Source: Chryseobacterium sp. Leaf180
Lineage (GTDB): Bacteria; Bacteroidota; Bacteroidia; Flavobacteriales; Weeksellaceae
Direction of reading: 5' to 3'
NCBI RefSeq assembly: GCF_001424585.1
Contig: NZ_LMPJ01000001.1
Span: 1,428,450-1,492,449 of the forward strand
DNA length: 64,000 nucleotides
Positions within the stretch are counted from its first letter, which is position 1. Every line of letters begins with the position of its first letter. The notes under the pieces are model-generated. The model did not search any database and was not told the DNA's origin. It saw nothing but the letters and a program-made list of their open reading frames with translations. The position numbers were made by a program, and so were the translations under genes. This document shows, in pieces, positions 25,958-36,989 of this stretch.

Positions 25958-26356
25958 ATGGTAACAGATCCAATTTCAGATTTCCTAACTAGAGTAAGGA
26001 ACGCACAAAGCGCAGGCCACAAAGTGGTGGAAATTCCTGCATCGAAAATCAAAAAAGAGCTTACAAAGATTTTATTCGAGCAAGGCTACATCTTAAACTA
26101 CAAGTTTGAAGATAACGCTGTACAGGGTAACATCAAAATCGCTCTTAAGTATGACAAGCAGACAAACAAACCAGCAATCAAATCTATCCAGAGAGCTTCA
26201 AGACCAGGTCTACGTCAGTACAAAGGTTCTACAGAACTTCCAAGAGTACTGAACGGTTTGGGCGTAGCGATCATCTCTACTTCTAGAGGAGTGATGACTG
26301 ATAAGAAAGCTAGAGAAGAGAAAGTAGGTGGTGAAGTAATTTGCTATGTTTATTAA
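25958..26356 (+). CDS. rpsH: 30S ribosomal protein S8
   Basis: 132 residues. PISDFLTRVRNAQ start and STSRGVMTDKKAREEKVGGEV ending are conserved. S8 is a primary 16S binder and, in E. coli, represses its own operon. rplF begins 17 nt downstream. Confidence 0.98.
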   Translation: MVTDPISDFLTRVRNAQSAGHKVVEIPASKIKKELTKILFEQGYILNYKFEDNAVQGNIKIALKYDKQTNKPAIKSIQRASRPGLRQYKGSTELPRVLNGLGVAIISTSRGVMTDKKAREEKVGGEVICYVY

Positions 26357-26373
26357 TTTTTAATCAAAGGAAA

Positions 26374-26919
26374 ATGTCAAGAATTGGTAAAGCAATTATA
26401 ACAGTTCCAGCCGGGATTACAGTATCTGAAAAAGATGGTGTAGTTACCGTAAAAGGCCCAAAGGGAGAACTTTCTCAGGAGCTTAAAGATGGAATTACTT
26501 TAGAACAGAATGATGGCGTGCTGACTTTCAGCAGACCGTCTGATTCTAAACAGCACAGAGCCCTACACGGTCTTTACCGTGCGTTGGTCAATAACATGAT
26601 CTTAGGTGTGGCTAGCGGTTTCGAAAAGAAACTGGAACTAGTGGGAGTAGGTTACAGAGCATCACACGCAGGTCAAAAACTTGAGTTGGCTTTAGGTTTC
26701 TCTCACGGTATCGTACTGGAACTTCCTGGTGAAGTGAAAGTTGATACATTGACTGAAAAAGGTAAAAACCCTATTATTACTTTGTCGTCTCACGACAAAC
26801 AACTTCTTGGGATGGTAGCGGCGAAAATCCGTTCATTCAGAAAGCCTGAACCTTACAAAGGAAAAGGTGTGAGATTCGTTGGAGAAATTGTTAGACGTAA
26901 AGCTGGTAAATCTGCTTAA
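26374..26919 (+). CDS. rplF: 50S ribosomal protein L6
   Basis: 181 residues from the ATG at 26374 ([15 protein letters not shown]), the usual L6 start. A longer in-frame version from 26341 would overlap rpsH and begin with non-conserved residues, so I reject it. The C-terminal [13 protein letters not shown] block is conserved. Confidence 0.97.
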   Translation: MSRIGKAIITVPAGITVSEKDGVVTVKGPKGELSQELKDGITLEQNDGVLTFSRPSDSKQHRALHGLYRALVNNMILGVASGFEKKLELVGVGYRASHAGQKLELALGFSHGIVLELPGEVKVDTLTEKGKNPIITLSSHDKQLLGMVAAKIRSFRKPEPYKGKGVRFVGEIVRRKAGKSA

Positions 26920-26933
26920 TAAAAATTAAGAAA

Positions 26934-27287
26934 ATGGCACTAAGTAAATTAGAAAAAAGAATAAGAATAAAAAGAAGAGTGAGAGGAAAAATCTCAGGTT
27001 CTTCTGAATTGCCAAGATTATCGGTTTATAAGAGTAATAAGGAAATTTACGCTCAGTTAATCGACGATAAAGACGGTAAAACTTTAGCATCAGCTTCTTC
27101 AAGAGAGAAAGGCGTAGATGCGAACGGTACAAAAAGTGAAGTTTCTGCTGCTGTAGGTAAAGCAATCGCTGCCAAAGCTCTTGCTGCAGGAATCGAAAAT
27201 ATTGTGTTTGACAGAAACGGTTTTGTGTACCACGGTAGAGTGAAAGCTCTTGCTGACGGTGCGAGAGAAGGCGGACTTAAATTCTAA
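26934..27287 (+). CDS. rplR: 50S ribosomal protein L18
   Basis: 117 residues, 5S rRNA binder. [22 protein letters not shown] and [25 protein letters not shown] are conserved. Confidence 0.97.
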   Translation: MALSKLEKRIRIKRRVRGKISGSSELPRLSVYKSNKEIYAQLIDDKDGKTLASASSREKGVDANGTKSEVSAAVGKAIAAKALAAGIENIVFDRNGFVYHGRVKALADGAREGGLKF

Positions 27288-27306
27288 TCATTAAATTTCG
27301 GAAAAT

Positions 27307-27828
27307 ATGTTAGGACTAGATAATATAGAAAGAGTAAAACCGGGAGGATTAGAATTAAAAGATCGTCTCGTATCCGTAAACAGGGTAACAAAAGTAACTA
27401 AAGGAGGTAGAGCTTTCGGTTTTTCTGCAATTGTAGTTGTAGGAGATGAAGCTGGTACGATCGGTTTTGGTTTGGGAAAATCTAAGGAAGTTGCCTCTGC
27501 AATCGCTAAGGCGGTAGAAGATGCAAAGAAAAACTTGGTAAAAGTTCCTGTAATGAACCACACCATTCCTCACCAGACATCAGCAAGATATGGTGGTGCA
27601 GATATCTTCATGAGACCAGCTTCTCACGGTACAGGTCTTATTGCCGGTGGTGCAGTAAGAGCGGTATTAGAGTCTGCAGGGATTCATGACATCCTTTCAA
27701 AATCTAAAGGTTCTTCTAACCCGCACAATGTGGTGAAAGCTACTTTCAAAGCGTTGTTGGATATCAGAAGACCAGAAGAGATTGCAAGAATGAGAGGAGT
27801 TTCTCTAAGTAAAGTGTTTAACGGTTAA
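27307..27828 (+). CDS. rpsE: 30S ribosomal protein S5
   Basis: 173 residues. [20 protein letters not shown] and the second domain [19 protein letters not shown] are conserved. S5 sits at the mRNA entry helicase site. The spectinomycin loop region shows no obvious change. Confidence 0.98.
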   Translation: MLGLDNIERVKPGGLELKDRLVSVNRVTKVTKGGRAFGFSAIVVVGDEAGTIGFGLGKSKEVASAIAKAVEDAKKNLVKVPVMNHTIPHQTSARYGGADIFMRPASHGTGLIAGGAVRAVLESAGIHDILSKSKGSSNPHNVVKATFKALLDIRRPEEIARMRGVSLSKVFNG

Positions 27829-27838
27829 TATTACAACA

Positions 27839-28015
27839 ATGGCTACAATCAAAGTAAAACAAGTAAGAAGCGCTATTGGAAGAACAAAAACCCAAAAGAG
27901 AACGCTTGAAGCATTAGGATTTAAGAAACTTCACCAAGTGGTAGAGCACGAAGCTACTCCTTCTATCTTAGGAATGATCGCTGCGGTAAGTCACTTACTG
28001 GAAGTTCAGAAATAA
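27839..28015 (+). CDS. rpmD: 50S ribosomal protein L30
   Basis: 58 residues, easily missed because it is short: MATIKVKQVRSAIGRTKTQK then HEATPSILGMIAAVSHLLEV. Placed between rpsE and rplO as in other spc operons. Confidence 0.95.
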   Translation: MATIKVKQVRSAIGRTKTQKRTLEALGFKKLHQVVEHEATPSILGMIAAVSHLLEVQK

Positions 28016-28112
28016 TTAAAAATTCAAAGATTAAAAGATTAAATTATTCTTTCTATTTTAGCCGGAATTTTTTAATCTTTAATTTATTTAATCTTTAAAT
28101 CAATAACAAAAA
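28016..28112 (+). repeat. rpmD-rplO gap with inverted short repeats
   Basis: AAAGATTAAA (28026-28035) is followed by two copies of its complement TTTAATCTTT (28071-28080, 28087-28096). The arms can form a weak AT-only stem. No gene. Confidence 0.4.
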
Positions 28113-28562
28113 ATGAATTTAAACAATATAAAGCCGGCTGCAGGATCTACATTCAGTTCAAAAAGAATCGGTAGAGGACAGGGTAGCGGAAAAGGTGGTA
28201 CTGCTACAAAAGGTCATAAAGGACAGAAAGCAAGAGCCGGATATTCTCAGAAGATCGGTTTCGAAGGTGGGCAGATGCCATTACAGAGAAGATTGCCGAA
28301 ATTTGGTTTCAAAAACGTAAACCGTAAGGAATACCGTGCAATTAATCTTGATGATATCCAAAATCTTATCGATACAAGGTCTCTTACCGGAGATATCACA
28401 AAAGAGGTTTTGATAGAAAACGGTATGGCTTCTAAAAATGAAATGGTGAAAATTATGGGTAGAGGAGATCTGAAATCAGCGGTTTCTATCTCGGCTGACA
28501 AGTTCACTAAATCTGCTGAAGATTTGATCGCTAAAGCAGGTGGAAAAGCAATTACTCTATAA
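28113..28562 (+). CDS. rplO: 50S ribosomal protein L15
   Basis: 149 residues. Gly-rich N-terminal extension (KRIGRGQGSGKGGTATKGHKG) and GFEGGQMPLQRRLPKFGF are typical. Precedes secY by 9 nt. Confidence 0.98.
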   Translation: MNLNNIKPAAGSTFSSKRIGRGQGSGKGGTATKGHKGQKARAGYSQKIGFEGGQMPLQRRLPKFGFKNVNRKEYRAINLDDIQNLIDTRSLTGDITKEVLIENGMASKNEMVKIMGRGDLKSAVSISADKFTKSAEDLIAKAGGKAITL

Positions 28563-28571
28563 TAATTACTA

Positions 28572-29951
28572 ATGAAAGAATTTATACAAACCCTCAAAAA
28601 TATTTGGAGCCTTAAGGAACTTAGAGATAAAATTATCTTTACTTTAGGGATCATTCTTGTGTATAGATTCGCATCTTTCATCTCTCTGCCGGCAATTAAT
28701 CTTGCGCAGGTGGGAGATCTCTTAGAGCATTATAAAGATCAGGGCGGTAACAAGCAGGGAGCAGGTCTCCTTGGCTTGCTTTCGTCGTTTACAGGTGGGG
28801 CGTTCAGTCATGCATCTGTGATGGCGTTAGGTATCATGCCTTATATCTCCGCATCAATCATTGTACAGCTGATGGGTATGGCAATCCCATATCTTCAGAA
28901 GTTACAGAAAGATGGGGAATCTGGTAGAAATACGTTGAATCAGATCACGCGTTGGCTTACCATCGGAGTCTGTCTTGTGCAGGCGCCGTCGTATCTTACG
29001 TCGATCACTCAGCTGTTTTTACCTTATGCTCAGTTTCAGTCTGCTTATTTTGTAGATCCAAATTCCATTATGTTCTGGTTGCCAAGTATTGTAATCTTGG
29101 TGGCAGGATCTGTATTTGCGATGTGGCTTGGTGAGAAAATTACCGATAAAGGAATAGGAAACGGTATTTCTATTTTGATTATGGTAGGTATTCTATCAAG
29201 ACTTCCGGAAGCATTCGTGCAGGAAATCGCGGTACAAAACGGTAAAGGAGGTTTGGGTTCTATCATGATTTTGGTAGAAGTCATTTTCTGGATGCTGGTA
29301 GTACTTCTCGCAGTCGTATTATCTGTTGCTGTAAGAAAAATACCAATTCAGTATGTAAGCAGAGCTCAGGCAAGGGGAGGTGTAAATAGAAATCTCATGC
29401 AGGGAGCAAGACAGTGGATTCCGCTAAAAGTAAATGCAGCCGGTGTAATGCCGATCATCTTTGCTCAGGCACTGATGTTCGTACCTGGTTTGCTTACGAA
29501 AGTAGATGAGTCTAACACGTTTCTTGCAGGTTTCAAAAATGTATTCAGCTGGCAATACAATGTTTTGTTTGCTTTATTAATTATTATCTTCTCGTTTTTC
29601 TACACAGCGATTACCATTCCGGTAAACCAGATGGCCGATGATCTTAAGAGAAACGGCGGCTTGGTACCGAAGGTAAGACCGGGTAAAGAAACGGCTGATT
29701 ATCTTGATGATATTTTATCTAAAATTACCTTGCCGGGTGCGATATTTTTATCTATCTTTGCAGTCCTTCCGGCCATAGTGCACGGAAGCCTTGTGCAGAC
29801 AGATGCTTTCGCCTTATTTTTCGGCGGAACTTCGCTGCTTATTATGGTCGGGGTAGTATTAGATACGGTACAACAGATTAATACCTATCTGCTTAATCAT
29901 CATTATGATGGTTTAATGCAGTCTAAATTATCAAGATCGACTGGATATTAA
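28572..29951 (+). CDS. secY: Preprotein translocase subunit SecY
   Basis: 459 residues with ten membrane helices; forms the protein-conducting channel with SecE and SecG. YVSRAQARGGVNRN-type cytosolic loop and the PVNQMADDLKRNGGLVPKVRPG loop are conserved. In the standard place between rplO and infA; 3 nt to infA. Confidence 0.98.
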   Translation: MKEFIQTLKNIWSLKELRDKIIFTLGIILVYRFASFISLPAINLAQVGDLLEHYKDQGGNKQGAGLLGLLSSFTGGAFSHASVMALGIMPYISASIIVQLMGMAIPYLQKLQKDGESGRNTLNQITRWLTIGVCLVQAPSYLTSITQLFLPYAQFQSAYFVDPNSIMFWLPSIVILVAGSVFAMWLGEKITDKGIGNGISILIMVGILSRLPEAFVQEIAVQNGKGGLGSIMILVEVIFWMLVVLLAVVLSVAVRKIPIQYVSRAQARGGVNRNLMQGARQWIPLKVNAAGVMPIIFAQALMFVPGLLTKVDESNTFLAGFKNVFSWQYNVLFALLIIIFSFFYTAITIPVNQMADDLKRNGGLVPKVRPGKETADYLDDILSKITLPGAIFLSIFAVLPAIVHGSLVQTDAFALFFGGTSLLIMVGVVLDTVQQINTYLLNHHYDGLMQSKLSRSTGY

Positions 29952-29954
29952 TTT

Positions 29955-30170
29955 ATGGCAAAACAAAAACATATTGAGCAAGACGGCGTTATTACGGAAG
30001 CACTTTCCAACGCGCAGTTTCGCGTAGAGCTAGAGAATGGGCACGTGCTTATTGCACACATCTCAGGCAAAATGAGAATGCATTACATAAAACTTTTACC
30101 TGGAGACAAGGTGAAGCTTGAAATGTCTCCCTACGATCTTACGAAGGGTAGAATCACATTCAGATATTAA
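29955..30170 (+). CDS. infA: Translation initiation factor IF-1
   Basis: 71-residue OB-fold protein ([50 protein letters not shown]). Binds the 30S A site during initiation. Followed by a 171-nt gap with a hairpin. Confidence 0.97.
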   Translation: MAKQKHIEQDGVITEALSNAQFRVELENGHVLIAHISGKMRMHYIKLLPGDKVKLEMSPYDLTKGRITFRY

Positions 30171-30183
30171 GACAAAGCAAAAC

Positions 30184-30215
30184 GCCAAATGGAGTCTCCG
30201 GATTTTCCATTTGGC
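30184..30215 (+). promoter_or_regulatory. Hairpin in the infA-rpmJ gap
   Basis: GCCAAATGGA / TCCATTTGGC, perfect 10-bp arms with a 12-nt loop, without a T-run. A GC-rich patch follows (30231-30268). It could modulate read-through or rpmJ expression; nothing else in this gap looks like a gene or a promoter. Confidence 0.45.
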
Positions 30216-30341
30216 TTCTGTTGCAAAACCTGCCGCCGCTGCGCTCGTGAGACAGCACCGGGACGGTGAAAAATAGTAAATATATTTCAGATATGATCTC
30301 ACGATTTGATCTGGTATTTTTAAAAATATTAAATATTTCAA

Positions 30342-30458
30342 ATGAAAGTTAGAGCATCAATTAAAAAAAGAAGTGCTGATTGCAAAATCGTTCGCAGAAA
30401 AGGCGTTCTGTTTGTAATCAACAAAAAGAACCCAAAATTTAAACAAAGACAAGGCTAA
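30342..30458 (+). CDS. rpmJ: 50S ribosomal protein L36, zinc-free type
   Basis: 38 residues, [20 protein letters not shown] then a QRQG end. Of the CCCH zinc ribbon only Cys14 remains; the other ligand positions are Ser11, Asn27 and Phe33. It therefore is a C-minus L36 that should not bind zinc. Three nt before rpsM. Confidence 0.96.
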   Translation: MKVRASIKKRSADCKIVRRKGVLFVINKKNPKFKQRQG

Positions 30459-30461
30459 ATT

Positions 30462-30839
30462 ATGGCGAGAATTTCAGGTATTGATTTACCAAAGAACAAA
30501 AGAGGTGTTATCGGTTTAACTTATATCTACGGTATCGGAAGAAGTACTTCTTCAGAAATCCTTAAGAATGCCGGTATCAGCGAAGACAAGAAAGTCAACG
30601 AATGGAATGACGATGAATTGGCTGCAATCAGAAATTACATCACTGAAAACATTAAAGTGGAAGGTGAGCTTAGATCTGAAGTGCAATTGAACATTAAGCG
30701 ATTAATGGACATAGGATGCCAACGAGGAATACGTCACAGACTAGGACTACCTTTAAGAGGCCAGAGAACGAAGAACAACTCTAGAACCCGTAAAGGAAAG
30801 AGAAAAACAGTTGCTAACAAGAAAAAGGCAAGTAAATAA
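30462..30839 (+). CDS. rpsM: 30S ribosomal protein S13
   Basis: 125 residues. [26 protein letters not shown] and [25 protein letters not shown] are conserved. S13 contacts the 50S (bridge B1). First gene of the alpha-operon part. Confidence 0.98.
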   Translation: MARISGIDLPKNKRGVIGLTYIYGIGRSTSSEILKNAGISEDKKVNEWNDDELAAIRNYITENIKVEGELRSEVQLNIKRLMDIGCQRGIRHRLGLPLRGQRTKNNSRTRKGKRKTVANKKKASK

Positions 30840-30851
30840 TCGTTAGGAATT

Positions 30852-31241
30852 ATGGCAAAACAAACTAAAGTAGTTAAGAAAAGAAAAGTAAAAGTTGAGG
30901 CTATTGGTGAGGCGCATATTCAGGCTTCTTTCAATAACATCATCATTTCTTTAACAAATAAAGCAGGAGAAGTTATCTCTTGGGCTTCTGCCGGTAAAAT
31001 GGGTTTCAGAGGTTCTAAAAAGAATACTCCGTTTGCTGCTCAGATGGCAGCAGAAAATTGCTCTACAGTAGCTCACGAAGCGGGTCTTAGAAGAGTAAAG
31101 GTGTATGTGAAAGGTCCTGGTGCAGGTAGAGAATCTGCTATCAGAACTATTCACAATTCAGGTATTGAAGTAAGCGAGATCATCGATGTTACTCCTATGC
31201 CACACAATGGATGCAGACCACCGAAAAGAAGAAGAGTTTAA
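30852..31241 (+). CDS. rpsK: 30S ribosomal protein S11
   Basis: 129 residues. [14 protein letters not shown] and the ending [18 protein letters not shown] are conserved, including the Asn-Gly pair that isomerises in E. coli. Confidence 0.98.
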   Translation: MAKQTKVVKKRKVKVEAIGEAHIQASFNNIIISLTNKAGEVISWASAGKMGFRGSKKNTPFAAQMAAENCSTVAHEAGLRRVKVYVKGPGAGRESAIRTIHNSGIEVSEIIDVTPMPHNGCRPPKRRRV

Positions 31242-31260
31242 TTTTTAGAATTTACCCAGT

Positions 31261-31869
31261 ATGGCAAGATATATAGGTCCTAAAACAAAAATCGCGAGAA
31301 AGTTTGGTGCTGCGATTTATGGAGACGACAAAAACTTCGAAAGAAGAAAAAACCAACCGCCAGGACAACATGGCGTTAACAAAAGAAGAGGAGCAAAGAA
31401 ATCTGAATATGCTGTCCAGCTAATGGAGAAGCAGAAAGCTAAATATACTTATGGTATTTTAGAAAGACAATTTGCAAACCTTTTCGAAAAAGCACACAGA
31501 AGTAAAGGGGTAACCGGTGAAGTACTTTTGCAGCTTTGCGAATCTAGACTGGATAATGTAGTGTACAGATTTGGTTTTTCTAAGACCAGAGCAGGTGCAA
31601 GACAGTTGGTTTCTCACAGACACATCACTGTGAATGGTGAGATCCTGAACATTCCTTCTTATTTGGTAAAAGCAGGAGATGTAATTGCAGTAAGAGAGAA
31701 ATCTAAATCTCTTGAAGTGATTGCTGATTCTTTAGCTTCAAAAGCAAATTACGAGTGGCTACAATTCAACGATGAGAAAAAGCAAGGTACATTCGTATCT
31801 GCTCCTGAGAGAATCCAAATTCCGGAAGACATCAAGGAACAGCTTATCGTGGAACTTTACTCTAAATAA
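31261..31869 (+). CDS. rpsD: 30S ribosomal protein S4
   Basis: 202 residues. [15 protein letters not shown] start, QPPGQHG, the S4 RNA-binding domain and an ending in [10 protein letters not shown]. Zinc-free type. In E. coli S4 represses the alpha operon; no pseudoknot is evident here. Confidence 0.98.
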   Translation: MARYIGPKTKIARKFGAAIYGDDKNFERRKNQPPGQHGVNKRRGAKKSEYAVQLMEKQKAKYTYGILERQFANLFEKAHRSKGVTGEVLLQLCESRLDNVVYRFGFSKTRAGARQLVSHRHITVNGEILNIPSYLVKAGDVIAVREKSKSLEVIADSLASKANYEWLQFNDEKKQGTFVSAPERIQIPEDIKEQLIVELYSK

Positions 31870-31901
31870 TTTTTAATCAAATTTTTGCTCAACCCAATAA
31901 T

Positions 31902-32897
31902 ATGGCAATTTTACAATTCATAAAACCCGATAAAGTAATTCTACTTAACTCTGATGAATTTAAAGGTCAATTCGAATTCAGACCTTTAGAACCAGGTTTC
32001 GGGCTTACAATCGGTAATGCTTTGAGAAGAGTATTGCTTTCTTCTCTGGAAGGATACGCTATTTCATCTATCAAAATAGAAGGTGTAGAGCACGAATTTT
32101 CAACTATTCCGGGAGTAATTGAAGACGTTACCGAAATTATTCTGAACCTGAAGCAGGTAAGACTTAAAGCTACAGCAGAAAACCAGACTACAGAGCAGGT
32201 TACCGCTAAAGTTTCAGGTCAGACCGTAATCACTGCAGGTGATTTGGGCAAATCTATTAACGGTTTCGAGATTCTGAATCCTGAGCTGATGATTTGTAAC
32301 CTGAATTCAGACGTTACTTTTGAGATCACTTTTAGTATAGAAAAAGGTAGAGGGTATGTGCCTTCAGACCAAAACAAATCAAACAATGCTCCTATCGGTA
32401 CCATTGCTATTGATTCTATCTTTACGCCGATCAAAAAAGTACAGTATAGTATTGAAAATTACCGTGTAGAGCAAAAGACAGACTACGAAAAACTTATATT
32501 AGATATAGAAACTGACGGCTCTATCAGCCCTCAGAATGCTTTGACAGAAGCTTCGAAGATATTAATTTATCACTTCATGCTATTCTCTGATGAGAGAATC
32601 ACGCTGGAGACTGAAGCTGTGAAAGCATCTATTCAATATGACGAGGAAACACTTCACACAAGACAACTTCTTAAGTCGAAATTAGCAGATATGGATCTTT
32701 CTGTAAGAGCCCTGAACTGTCTGAAAGCGGCTGAAGTAGAAACTCTGGGTGAGCTTGTTTCTTACAGTAAGTCTGATTTGATGAAATTCAGAAATTTTGG
32801 TAAAAAATCTTTGACTGAACTCGAAGAATTGGTGCATTCAAAAGGTCTTAACTTCGGTTTCGACGTTGCAAAATATAAATTAGACGCTGATAAATAA
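31902..32897 (+). CDS. rpoA: RNA polymerase alpha subunit
   Basis: 331 residues. N-terminal dimerisation domain with [21 protein letters not shown] (~1-230) and the C-terminal DNA- and activator-contacting domain (~250-325) with [20 protein letters not shown] and [14 protein letters not shown]. Between rpsD and rplQ as usual. Confidence 0.98.
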   Translation: MAILQFIKPDKVILLNSDEFKGQFEFRPLEPGFGLTIGNALRRVLLSSLEGYAISSIKIEGVEHEFSTIPGVIEDVTEIILNLKQVRLKATAENQTTEQVTAKVSGQTVITAGDLGKSINGFEILNPELMICNLNSDVTFEITFSIEKGRGYVPSDQNKSNNAPIGTIAIDSIFTPIKKVQYSIENYRVEQKTDYEKLILDIETDGSISPQNALTEASKILIYHFMLFSDERITLETEAVKASIQYDEETLHTRQLLKSKLADMDLSVRALNCLKAAEVETLGELVSYSKSDLMKFRNFGKKSLTELEELVHSKGLNFGFDVAKYKLDADK

Positions 32898-32903
32898 TTA
32901 ATA

Positions 32904-33431
32904 ATGAGACACGGTAAAAAATTCAATCACTTAGGAAGAACGGCTTCGCACAGAAGCGCTTTGCTTTCTAACATGGCTTGTTCTCTGATTGAGCATAAAA
33001 GAATCAACACTACTGTAGCTAAAGCTAAAGCTTTAAGAGTATACGTTGAGCCTCTATTAACAAAAGCAAAAGAAGATACTACACACAACAGAAGAATAGT
33101 TTTCTCTTATCTTCAAAGTAAAGAAGCAGTTACTGAATTGTTCAGAGCTGTAGCTCCAAAAATCGCTGAAAGAAATGGCGGGTATACAAGAATCATCAAA
33201 ACTGGTTTCAGACCTGGTGATGCTGCTGATACTGCGCTTATCGAATTGGTAGATTTCAACGAGCTTTACAATCCTAACGCTGAAGAGAAGAAAACAACAA
33301 GAAGAAGCAGAAGATCTGCTACAGCTACCAAGAAAGAAGCTGTTGCAACTGAAGCTCCTGTTGCAGAAGAAACGGCAGAAGCTCCAAAGGCAGAAGCTAC
33401 AGATTCTACTGAAGAAAAAGCTGGAGAATAA
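32904..33431 (+). CDS. rplQ: 50S ribosomal protein L17 with an acidic tail
   Basis: 175 residues: conserved L17 core ([21 protein letters not shown] to about residue 120), then a ~50-residue tail of Ala, Glu, Thr and Pro ([17 protein letters not shown]) absent from E. coli L17 (127 residues). The tail is probably disordered and surface exposed. Last gene of the ribosomal run. Confidence 0.97.
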   Translation: MRHGKKFNHLGRTASHRSALLSNMACSLIEHKRINTTVAKAKALRVYVEPLLTKAKEDTTHNRRIVFSYLQSKEAVTELFRAVAPKIAERNGGYTRIIKTGFRPGDAADTALIELVDFNELYNPNAEEKKTTRRSRRSATATKKEAVATEAPVAEETAEAPKAEATDSTEEKAGE

Positions 33432-33451
33432 TCATTCTCTCAGATACAAAA

Positions 33452-33482
33452 AAAACCGCTTAGATCTCTGAGCGGTTTTTTG
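33452..33482 (+). terminator. Terminator of the ribosomal super-operon
   Basis: AAAACCGCT / AGCGGTTTT, 9-bp perfect stem followed by T-run, 20 nt after the rplQ stop. Confidence 0.85.
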
Positions 33483-33489
33483 TTTTCAA

Positions 33490-33912
33490 TTAAATCTTCG
33501 TCTTCTCAAGCTCGATGATATTTTTGCCTTGGTTGATGATGATACTGTCAGCTTTCACGGTTGCTTTTATATCTTCTTTCTCGTAAAGCGTTTCGTTCGG
33601 TTTTGCCGAAACTTTATCCAGAATAAAAGTTTTGTTATTATTCCTGATTGAGATCGTACGCTTTTCCGGTGTGTAATCGAAAATTACTTTTACCAAAGTG
33701 TTATCAGATGCTTTGTAGATCACATCTTTCTTAATCGTTTTTTTTCCGTCGACGTCAGTTCGGTAGGTTACGGTACTGTCTATTTCGCCATTGTCTGCAA
33801 GCACAACGGGTGTTCCATCTGCTGCCACAACGGCTTTGTTTCCGCTTTCCTGTTTGCTGCAGCTAATAATAGCAAAGCTTACTGTAAGAATTAAGACAAT
33901 TTTTTTTATCAT
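33490..33912 (-). CDS. Predicted lipoprotein, function unknown
   Basis: 140 residues with a lipoprotein signal (MIKKIVLILTVSFAIISC, Cys18). The mature part is charged and beta-rich (YRTDVDGKKTIKKDVIY, VIFDYTPEKRTISIRNN), with no motif I know. It converges with rplQ; the terminator between them can serve both. A -7-like TATTTTTG (33939-33932) lies about 20 nt upstream of the start. Confidence 0.75.
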   Translation of the reverse strand: MIKKIVLILTVSFAIISCSKQESGNKAVVAADGTPVVLADNGEIDSTVTYRTDVDGKKTIKKDVIYKASDNTLVKVIFDYTPEKRTISIRNNNKTFILDKVSAKPNETLYEKEDIKATVKADSIIINQGKNIIELEKTKI

Positions 33913-34099
33913 ACTTTCTGATCTTTACAAACAAAAATATTAATTTTTAAACCAAAGCTGGATAAGGTTTTTGTGAATTTGATTTAAAATGAAATATTTA
34001 AATAATGAAAATCAATTTTATATATTTAATTAACTAAAATTTAACTCATATAATCTTCACAAATAGGAAGCTATCTTTCGCGTAAACTTAAAAATTAAC

Positions 34100-35422
<1,323 letters not shown>

Positions 35423-35432
35423 TTGAATAAAG

Positions 35433-35462
35433 CAGGTAACTGTTTTCAGGTTCCTGTTTTTT
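35433..35462 (+). terminator. Terminator after eno
   Basis: CAGGTAACTG-TTTT-CAGGTTCCTG, an imperfect stem (8 of 10 paired) followed by T6. Moderate strength. Confidence 0.6.
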
Positions 35463-35500
35463 GTGTATTTTTAGAAAAATTAAATAAATAAATTAATATA

Positions 35501-36787
35501 ATGTCAGACAACAAAGTTATATTGAATTACGACGGTAATTCGTATGAATATCCAATCGTAGACAGTACAATCGGGGACAGAGGAATCGATATTTCTAAAT
35601 TAAGAGACCAGACCGGTCTTATCACTTTAGATCTTGGTTACAAAAACACCGGCGCTACCATCAGTGAAATCACTTATCTGGACGGCGATCAGGGAGAATT
35701 GTTCTACAGAGGATATCCTATCGAGCAGATTGCAGAAAAATCAAACTTTACCGAAGTGATGTATCTTTTGCTTCACGGTGATCTTCCGACTACCGAGCAG
35801 TTTGATAAATTCAACGGAAATATTAAGAAATATAACTTCGTAGCAGAAGAGATGAAGAAAATCATCGACGCATTCCCGCGTTCTGCTCACCCAATGGGCG
35901 TTTTGTCTTCACTTACTTCAGCGCTGACAGCATTTAACCCAAAAGCGGTAAATGTTAATTCTAAAGAAGAGATGGACGTTGCTGCAGAACTGCTTATAGC
36001 TAAATTTGCTCACCTTGCTGCATGGACGTACAGAAAAACTTTAGGTTTGCCTTTAAACCACGGTGATAACAATCTTAATTATGTAGAAAACTTCTACAAA
36101 ATGGCTTTCAGACATCCAAATGCTGATTTTGAAATCAATCCGGTTGTAGTTGAAGCTTTAGATAAATTATTGATTCTTCATGCAGATCATGAGCAAAACT
36201 GTTCTACATCAACAGTAAGAATGGTAGGTTCTGCGCACACAGGTCTTTTCGCTTCAGTTTCTGCAGGTATTTCTGCACTTTGGGGGCCACTTCACGGTGG
36301 TGCAAACCAAGCAGTGATCGAAATGCTTGAGCTGATCGAAAAAGATGGTGGCGACGTAAACAAGTGGGTTGCAAAAGCAAAAGATAAAAACGACAGTTTC
36401 CGTTTGATGGGCTTTGGTCACAGAGTGTACAAAAACTTCGACCCGAGAGCAAAAATCATTAAGAAGGCAGCAGACGATTTGTTGGTCGCTTTAGGAATTG
36501 AAGATAAAGCTTTGGATATCGCAATGCAGCTCGAAAAAGTAGCGCTTGAAGATGATTACTTCATCGAAAGAAAATTATATCCAAACGTAGATTTCTATTC
36601 AGGAATTATCTACAGAGCATTAGGAATTCCTACAGAAATGTTCACCGTAATGTTCGCTTTGGGAAGACTTCCTGGATGGATTGCACAGTGGAAAGAAATG
36701 AGAATAAAAGGCGACCCTATCGGCAGACCAAGACAGGTTTACCAAGGCGCTCAAAAGAGAGATTATATCGATATCGCCAACAGATAA
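35501..36787 (+). CDS. gltA: Citrate synthase (type II)
   Basis: 428 residues, the length of the E. coli hexameric type. Condenses acetyl-CoA and oxaloacetate. Catalytic segments are visible: LHADHEQNCSTSTVRMVGS (His), GPLHGGANQAV (His) and FGHRVYKNFDPRA with the catalytic Asp further on (NVDFYSG). Between two terminators, so probably monocistronic. Confidence 0.98.
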   Translation: MSDNKVILNYDGNSYEYPIVDSTIGDRGIDISKLRDQTGLITLDLGYKNTGATISEITYLDGDQGELFYRGYPIEQIAEKSNFTEVMYLLLHGDLPTTEQFDKFNGNIKKYNFVAEEMKKIIDAFPRSAHPMGVLSSLTSALTAFNPKAVNVNSKEEMDVAAELLIAKFAHLAAWTYRKTLGLPLNHGDNNLNYVENFYKMAFRHPNADFEINPVVVEALDKLLILHADHEQNCSTSTVRMVGSAHTGLFASVSAGISALWGPLHGGANQAVIEMLELIEKDGGDVNKWVAKAKDKNDSFRLMGFGHRVYKNFDPRAKIIKKAADDLLVALGIEDKALDIAMQLEKVALEDDYFIERKLYPNVDFYSGIIYRALGIPTEMFTVMFALGRLPGWIAQWKEMRIKGDPIGRPRQVYQGAQKRDYIDIANR

Positions 36788-36810
36788 GCGGTTTAGATTT
36801 AAATATAAGG

Positions 36811-36845
36811 AGTCCCGAAACGATCATGTTTCGGGACTTTTTTTT
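36811..36845 (+). terminator. Terminator of gltA
   Basis: AGTCCCGAAAC / GTTTCGGGACT, 11-bp perfect stem, then T9. Confidence 0.9.
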
Positions 36846-36904
36846 GCTCATTATCATCATTTTATGCGATAACAGATATGTTAAATAATTGGGAGAAAAG
36901 ATTT

Positions 36905-36933
36905 TTGCCTTATCATGTGTTTGTTTATATTTG
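36905..36933 (+). promoter_or_regulatory. Promoter of the guanidino-enzyme gene pair
   Basis: TTG (36905-36907), 18-nt spacer, TATATTTG (36926-36933); strong consensus. Leader of about 50 nt. Confidence 0.7.
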
Positions 36934-36989
36934 CAGCAATCTCAATGTAGTACAAAAGCTTCATTTTTGTCATCAATTGCATTATTTTT

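Noticed and set aside
26341..26373. Upstream extension of rplF
   Set aside because: It overlaps the end of rpsH and adds residues not found in L6; the ATG at 26374 gives the standard MSRIGK start.
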